From contig NZ_CP119789.1 in NCBI RefSeq assembly GCF_029338275.1, positions 2,790,001-2,854,000 on the forward strand: a DNA stretch of 64,000 bases, read 5' to 3'. The position numbers and the translations under genes were made by a program. The notes below the pieces were generated by a model, which saw only the letters and a list, made by a program, of their open reading frames with translations, did no database searches and was not told where the DNA came from. Positions 59,798 to 64,000 of this stretch are shown piece after piece; position 1 is the first letter of the stretch; every line of letters begins with the position of its first letter. The stretch is from Haloarcula ordinaria. Its GTDB lineage: Archaea; Halobacteriota; Halobacteria; Halobacteriales; Haloarculaceae.

Positions 59798-61003
59798 CTA
59801 CTCCTCCGACTCAGAGACGTCGACGATGTCGTCGGGAACCGCGTCGGGGAGGTCCGCGTCGTCGAGCGAGACGCCCAGTTCCTCGCGGACGAGGTCGGTC
59901 GCGTTCTGGACGGCACCGACAGTCCCCAGGTAGCCGGCGCCGACGGTGGTCTTCAGGGCCATCGCCGGGCGACCGGTGACCACCGTGGGGCCGACCTGCG
60001 CGACGGCGTCGTCGCCCACGGAGACCAGCCACCCCGGCACGTCGAAGCGGTACTTCGCGAGCCGTGGTTCGAAGCCACCGGTCTCGTTCCCCAGGTGCTC
60101 GGCGAGAGCGACGACGTTCTGTCCGGCGACGCGAGCCTCCCGGATCGCCGCCGAGGCGCTCGCCGGGACCGGTTCTCCGTTGCTGTCGACGACCTGCGCC
60201 GCGTCACCGACGGCGAACGTCCGCTCGCCCAGTCGCAGGTCGGCTCTGACGGTGGGTCGGTCGCCGGCCATCGCCTCGGAGCCCGTGATGCCCCCGGTCC
60301 AGACCAGCTGGTCGTACGCCACCTCGGCGTCGTCGTCCAGGCGGACCACGTCGGCGTCGACGCCCGTGACGCGCGCACCGGTGCTGACGGTGACGCCCTC
60401 GCCGACCAGCGCGTCCCGGACCGCCCGCCGGAACGACTCGCCGAAGGTGGGTGCGACCTCCGATTCCTGTTCCAGCAACCGAACCTCGACGTCCATCGAC
60501 TCCTCGCGGGCCAGTGCGACCAGCTCGCCGGCTACCTGGACACCCGAGAGTCCCGCGCCGCCGACGACCACGCGGTCACCGTCTTGGAGCGCGAGGAATT
60601 CCTCGCGAATCTGCTCGGCGTGGTCGAGGCGTTTCAGCGGTGTCGCGTGGGCGCGAAGGCCCGGAACGTCGAAAAAGGCCGTCTCGGCCCCGAGACAGAC
60701 CGCGCCCACCTCGTAGGTGAGTGCCTCCTCGCCGTCGGCCGTCTCGAGCGTCGCGACGCCGTCGTCGGCGTCGACGCTCGTCACGGTGGCCTGGCGGACG
60801 TCACAGTCCAGCACCTCGCCCAGGTCGACGGTGATGTCGTCGGCCAGCGACGGCCGGCGGACCACGCGGTGGAGCTCGTGCTGGACGAGGTGGTCCGTGG
60901 ACTCGTCGACGACGACGAGGTCGGCGGTCGCTGGGAGTGTCCGTTCGAGTCTGCGAGCGAGTGTCAGGCCGGCGTATCCGGCACCGAGGACGGCGACGCG
61001 CAT
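59798..61003 (-). CDS. NADH dehydrogenase type II (NDH-2-like FAD oxidoreductase)
   Basis: 401 residues. Two nucleotide-binding motifs are visible: VLGAGYAGLTLARRLE (residues 5-20) and VVVGGAGLSGVQVAGEL near 145. The flavin-binding segment TFAVGDAAQVVD follows. The C-terminal stretch (AMALKTTVGAGYLGTVGAVQ) likely attaches to the membrane. It oxidises NADH and reduces menaquinone without pumping protons. It is a single gene on the minus strand. Confidence 0.82.
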   Translation of the reverse strand: MRVAVLGAGYAGLTLARRLERTLPATADLVVVDESTDHLVQHELHRVVRRPSLADDITVDLGEVLDCDVRQATVTSVDADDGVATLETADGEEALTYEVGAVCLGAETAFFDVPGLRAHATPLKRLDHAEQIREEFLALQDGDRVVVGGAGLSGVQVAGELVALAREESMDVEVRLLEQESEVAPTFGESFRRAVRDALVGEGVTVSTGARVTGVDADVVRLDDDAEVAYDQLVWTGGITGSEAMAGDRPTVRADLRLGERTFAVGDAAQVVDSNGEPVPASASAAIREARVAGQNVVALAEHLGNETGGFEPRLAKYRFDVPGWLVSVGDDAVAQVGPTVVTGRPAMALKTTVGAGYLGTVGAVQNATDLVREELGVSLDDADLPDAVPDDIVDVSESEE

Positions 61004-61088
61004 GGTCGGCGGTTCGTGCCGAGCGCGTATAATCCTGTGGCACTGCGAGCGTCAGAATATGGAACCGGGCTGACCGCGCCGGCCGGTC

Positions 61089-62060
61089 TCAGAACAGCGC
61101 TTCGGACTTCTCGAGGACGTGGGCCGGGCCGCCGACCTCCCAGATTCGGGTATCGACACCGCAGTCCGCGACCGCCCCCTCGACGCGGTCGACGTACGCG
61201 TCGGTGGTGTTGACGTAGACACTCGCGCCGGTGTCGACGGAGAAGTAGACGGGGACCCCTTCGTCGCGCAGTTCGCGGACGGCGTTGAATATCTCGATGG
61301 TGCGGGGCTGCCAGTACACCCACCCGGCCGGGCCGGTCATCGTCGTCGCCGCCAGCGACAGCGAGTCGTGTTCGGCGAGCTCGAACGCCCGCTCGAAGTC
61401 GGCGTCGTACAGGGCGTCGCGCATGTCCGAGATCTGGCCGTGCATGTGGGCCATCCGCGCCTCGAACATGTGGCTGTCGGCGGCCTCCTCGTGGGCCGCT
61501 TCGGTCTCCTTGTACGACGGGACCATCCCGGCGACGATGCGCAGGTCGTCTTCCAGGTCGGTCTCGATGCGCTCGCTCCGGCAGTCCTTGTCGTTCATCC
61601 CCGTCCGGAGGTGCGAGAACGCGCCGGTGACGGCACGGGCCGCGGAGGACGACCCGCGGCGAGCGACCGTCGAAATCTCCGGGCGCGTCATCTCCAGCCC
61701 GGCGGCCTCGACGAGCGCCATCGCCGCGGCGGCGAAGCCCGACGACGACGACCCGAAGCCGATGTTCGTCGGGAAGTTGTTGGCCGACTCGAAGCGGACG
61801 CCGTGGTCGATACCGGCGAGGTCGCGGACGTGGTCGACGACCGCGTCGATGCGCTCGGCGCCGCGTCCCTCGACAGTCTCGCCGTCGATGACGTAGACGT
61901 CCGCCTCGCGGTCCGGGTCGAACTCGGCGGTCGTCTTCGAGTGACTCGGGGCCGTACAGACCGAGATGCTGTCGTGGTACGGGAGGCGCAGCTCCTCGTC
62001 GCGCATCCCGTGGTACTTCACGAGTCCCTGGATCGGGTGGGCCTTCGCGGTCGCTTTCAT
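61089..62060 (-). CDS. Phosphomevalonate decarboxylase
   Basis: 323 residues of the GHMP fold. ATP-binding GFGSSSSG lies at residues 101-108 after NNFPTNI, and the family signature KAHPIQGLVKYHGMRDEELR begins the protein. The active-site region VDTGASVYVNTT is near the C-terminus. In haloarchaea this family decarboxylates mevalonate 5-phosphate to isopentenyl phosphate, the archaeal variant of the mevalonate pathway, and isopentenyl phosphate kinase completes the route. It precedes the MsrA-side genes and faces the NDH-2 gene in the same direction. Confidence 0.85.
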   Translation of the reverse strand: MKATAKAHPIQGLVKYHGMRDEELRLPYHDSISVCTAPSHSKTTAEFDPDREADVYVIDGETVEGRGAERIDAVVDHVRDLAGIDHGVRFESANNFPTNIGFGSSSSGFAAAAMALVEAAGLEMTRPEISTVARRGSSSAARAVTGAFSHLRTGMNDKDCRSERIETDLEDDLRIVAGMVPSYKETEAAHEEAADSHMFEARMAHMHGQISDMRDALYDADFERAFELAEHDSLSLAATTMTGPAGWVYWQPRTIEIFNAVRELRDEGVPVYFSVDTGASVYVNTTDAYVDRVEGAVADCGVDTRIWEVGGPAHVLEKSEALF

Positions 62061-62130
62061 ACCTCACCCTTCAGGGCCGCCCACTTTGCTATTGCGAACC
62101 GCCGACGGGCAGGCGTGACGCCGCCCCGTC

Positions 62131-62310
62131 TCAGGCCTCTTCGATGGCCGCCTCGGGGGCGTTGGACTTGACGCTCTCGATGCCCTGCTTGGCCTTGGCC
62201 TTGCTCGCGTACCCTTCGCCGCCGTCGGCGATGACGTTCCCGTTGGAGTGACGGAGTCGCCAGCGCCAGTCGTCGGCCTTGTCCCGGTAGAGTTCGAAGG
62301 TCGCAGTCAT
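62131..62310 (-). CDS. DUF1508 (YegP-like) protein
   Basis: 59 residues from the ATG at 62308-62310. The unit FELYRDKADDWRWRLRHSNG, then GEGYASKAKAKQGIESVKSN, is the DUF1508 beta-beta-alpha repeat. One copy is present, while YegP has two. Such proteins are small, possibly dimeric, and of unknown function. Confidence 0.8.
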   Translation of the reverse strand: MTATFELYRDKADDWRWRLRHSNGNVIADGGEGYASKAKAKQGIESVKSNAPEAAIEEA

Positions 62311-62394
62311 CCGTACCGTGAGACATACGCTCCTCACACAAGAGCGTGGGGGCGAACGAGTCCGTCGGCCGGCAGAGATATCTCGACGGCGGGG

Positions 62395-62931
62395 TCAGTA
62401 CGTCGGGCTCTCCTCGCGGACCCCCTCGCGCTTGTTGACGAGGCGGGCGAGCGTGAACAGGGCGTCCGAGAGGCGGTTGAGGTAGACGATGGCCGTCTCG
62501 TTGACCCCGGCCTCCTCGGCCGCGAGCGACACCGCTCGGCGCTCGGCCCGGCGACAGACGGCCCTGGCGTGGTGGAGTTTCGCGCCCGGTGCCGACCCCG
62601 AGGGGAGGATGAAGGACTCCAGCGGGTCCAGTTCCTCGTCAGCCTCGTCGATGATAGCCTCTATCTCTTTGACGTGCTCCTCGGCGAGTTGCGGGTCGCC
62701 CTCTTCGGGTGAGGGGTTCGCGAAGTCCGCCTGGACGATGTGGAGGTGGTTCTGGACGTCCCGCAGGTGGTCGTCGATGTCGTCGTAGCCGGTCGGCCGG
62801 ACGACGCCGACCAGCGCGTTCACCTCGTCGACGGTGCCGTAGGCCTCGATGCGCCGGGAGTCTTTCGAGACGCGGTCCATCGTCCGCAGGTCCGTCTGTC
62901 CCTGGTCGCCGCGACCGGTGTAGATGGTCAT
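62395..62931 (-). CDS. Cob(I)alamin adenosyltransferase, PduO type
   Basis: 178 residues from the ATG at 62929-62931 (MTIYTGRGDQGQTDL, the usual phosphate-binding start). The core includes RIEAYGTVDEVNALVG, FILPSGSAPGAKLHHARAVC with RRAERR, and YLNRLSDALFTLAR. It transfers adenosyl from ATP to cobalamin, completing coenzyme B12. It is one gene, with no other cobalamin gene in the window. Confidence 0.88.
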   Translation of the reverse strand: MTIYTGRGDQGQTDLRTMDRVSKDSRRIEAYGTVDEVNALVGVVRPTGYDDIDDHLRDVQNHLHIVQADFANPSPEEGDPQLAEEHVKEIEAIIDEADEELDPLESFILPSGSAPGAKLHHARAVCRRAERRAVSLAAEEAGVNETAIVYLNRLSDALFTLARLVNKREGVREESPTY

Positions 62932-62988
62932 ACCCGGGTCTGGGGGTGCCACGGTCTTATAGACGTGCCCGGAACGGAACCAATGGAC

Positions 62989-63657
62989 TCAGAGCCGGCG
63001 GTGGACCTCCGAGAGCACCGTGGGCGGGAGGTCGAGGTCGGCCAGCAGACTGCGGCGCTGGTCGTCGTCACCGTGGCCGGCCACGAACCCGTTGAGCCGG
63101 GCGGTCACCGTCGAGTCGACGAAGGCGTCGCCGAGCATCGACTCGAGTTCGTCCGCGACGACCGGCGTCGAGCGGAGTTCGTACTTCTGGTGGTAGTCCT
63201 CGGCCATCGTGAACCCCGCGTAGTCCTCGATAGCCGTCTCGACGTACTTGCCCGTCCGCCCGGCCAGGTCGGCTCGCGTCCGCCGAGCCGCCGTCCGCTG
63301 CTCCTCGTCGTGAGCGAGCACGACGGCGCGGTACTGGCGCTTGTGCGGGGCGGCGAAGGGAGCGTGGTTCGCCCAGAACACCGAGAGCAGGTCGTCGTAC
63401 GTCAGTTCGGCGGGGTCGTACTCGACCTGGACGACTTCGGTGTGGTCGCCCAGCGAGTAGTAGGTCGGCGACGGGTCGGTCCCGCCGGCGTAGCCGACCC
63501 GCGTGCGGACGACGCCCGGCATCGCGCCGAAGCGCGCGTCCGGGCCCCAGAAACAGCCCATGCCGAACGTCGCGGTCGCCGTCTCGCTCGGCGGGAGCGC
63601 CTCGGCGTCGATTGCCGGCGGTGAGCGCGTGTCGGTGCTCGCGTCCGTCGGGTCCAT
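62989..63657 (-). CDS. msrA: Peptide methionine sulfoxide reductase MsrA
   Basis: 222 residues. The active site is FGMGCFWGPDARF with Cys35, followed by RVGYAGGTDPSPTYYSLGDH and VQVEYDPAEL, both standard in MsrA. It reduces methionine-S-sulfoxide in proteins with thioredoxin as electron donor. The N-terminal 25 residues are acidic extension. The C-terminus has DDDQRRSLLADLDLPP and appears complete. Confidence 0.9.
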   Translation of the reverse strand: MDPTDASTDTRSPPAIDAEALPPSETATATFGMGCFWGPDARFGAMPGVVRTRVGYAGGTDPSPTYYSLGDHTEVVQVEYDPAELTYDDLLSVFWANHAPFAAPHKRQYRAVVLAHDEEQRTAARRTRADLAGRTGKYVETAIEDYAGFTMAEDYHQKYELRSTPVVADELESMLGDAFVDSTVTARLNGFVAGHGDDDQRRSLLADLDLPPTVLSEVHRRL

Positions 63658-63747
63658 AGCGACAGGAGGGGGCGACGCGGCTTGCGTCCTTCGCTCGGGG
63701 GACCCCGAACCGGGAGTTTCAATTAGTCGGACCCGCTACGCTGTCGC

Positions 63748-63918
63748 ATGAGCCTGGAACTCGAGCACTACTGCCCCGTCTGCGAGGAGTACCGCGACTT
63801 CTGGAAGGTCGCCAGCACGACGATGCACCTCGGCCAGAAGGTCAAGTGGCACTGCCCCGAGTGCGACTACGGCTTCGTCCGCATCGACGACGAGGTCGAC
63901 ACGAGCCAAGTCGCATAG
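63748..63918 (+). CDS. 56-residue zinc-ribbon microprotein
   Basis: Begins at the ATG at 63748 and ends at the TAG at 63916-63918. It has HYCPVCEEYRDFWKV and WHCPECDYGFVRIDDE, two CPxC pairs forming a zinc ribbon. The compact size and conserved-looking aromatic residues suggest a genuine small protein of the haloarchaeal zinc-finger microprotein group. Confidence 0.78.
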   Translation: MSLELEHYCPVCEEYRDFWKVASTTMHLGQKVKWHCPECDYGFVRIDDEVDTSQVA

Positions 63919-63986
63919 GTCTCAATAGCAGTACGGAGCGCTCTTAGCAGTCGTTTTATCGGTCCGTCTCCGTCGCTCAAACGAGC

Positions 63987-64000
63987 ATGAGCGCCGACAT
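63987..64000 (+). CDS. Start of a gene cut by the window edge
   Basis: ATG at 63987 gives MSAD before the edge. A TATA-like GTTTTATC (63953-63960) lies about 30 bases upstream, fitting a leaderless start. Confidence 0.4.

Noticed and set aside
1..64000. CRISPR array or rRNA operon
   Set aside because: No regularly spaced direct repeats and no rRNA-like conserved stretches were seen.

Overview
The window comes from a halophilic archaeon (class Halobacteria). The proteins are strongly acidic, the chromosomal part is very GC-rich, and many genes have an AT-rich TATA element about 25-30 bases before a start codon with no leader. The families are also haloarchaeal: histidine kinases with an LRHNMRNKM-type H-box, phosphomevalonate decarboxylase, a salactin-like actin homologue and an archaellum FlaD/E-domain protein. 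Genus cannot be fixed from the sequence alone.

Positions 1 to about 19583 are an integrated genetic element whose left end lies outside the window. Its base composition is visibly less GC-rich than the rest. Its right border is a 25-base tRNA 3' end (complete T arm plus acceptor strand, tRNA-Val type) at 19559-19583, next to a tyrosine integrase (18361-19320). The element also carries a serine recombinase with an AbrB-like partner, a winged-helix repressor, a DEDD exonuclease, a 1379-residue primase-helicase, a partner ending in a PCNA-binding-like peptide, an Nmad3-family protein divergent from an unknown gene, a pentapeptide-repeat membrane protein and several uncharacterised genes. No capsid, portal or terminase gene is visible, so plasmid-like element and provirus cannot be told apart.

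From 19.7 to 25.8 kb lies a light-response block: a photolyase/cryptochrome, a histidine kinase with a recognisable LOV photoreceptor domain, a KaiC-like double ATPase in one operon with the kinase, and an HTH regulator. From 25.9 to 33.4 kb are metabolic genes: formamidase, MoaD/SAMP-like protein, class V aminotransferase, thioredoxin with thioredoxin reductase, an FAH-family enzyme and a D-2-hydroxyacid dehydrogenase. From 33.6 to 39.0 kb are LutC, a fused LutB-LutA, and a three-gene UxaA-type dehydratase set. From 39.4 to 45.9 kb are the copper ATPase CopA, an Lrp/TRASH metal regulator and a giant FAD/Fe-S 2-hydroxyacid dehydrogenase.

From 46 to 56 kb the genes are mixed and mostly poorly characterised: DUF5995, zinc-ribbon proteins, a PD-(D/E)XK nuclease-like protein, squalene synthase, a degenerate FtsZ-like protein, and a PH-like/Mrr-like protein. 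From 56 to 59.7 kb is a cell-organisation cluster: salactin-like actin, FlaD/E-domain protein, ParA ATPase and a CheW with a long disordered N-terminus. The ParA-CheW pair overlaps by four bases and recalls bacterial systems that position chemosensory arrays. The window closes with NDH-2, phosphomevalonate decarboxylase, DUF1508, cobalamin adenosyltransferase, MsrA and a tiny zinc-ribbon protein.
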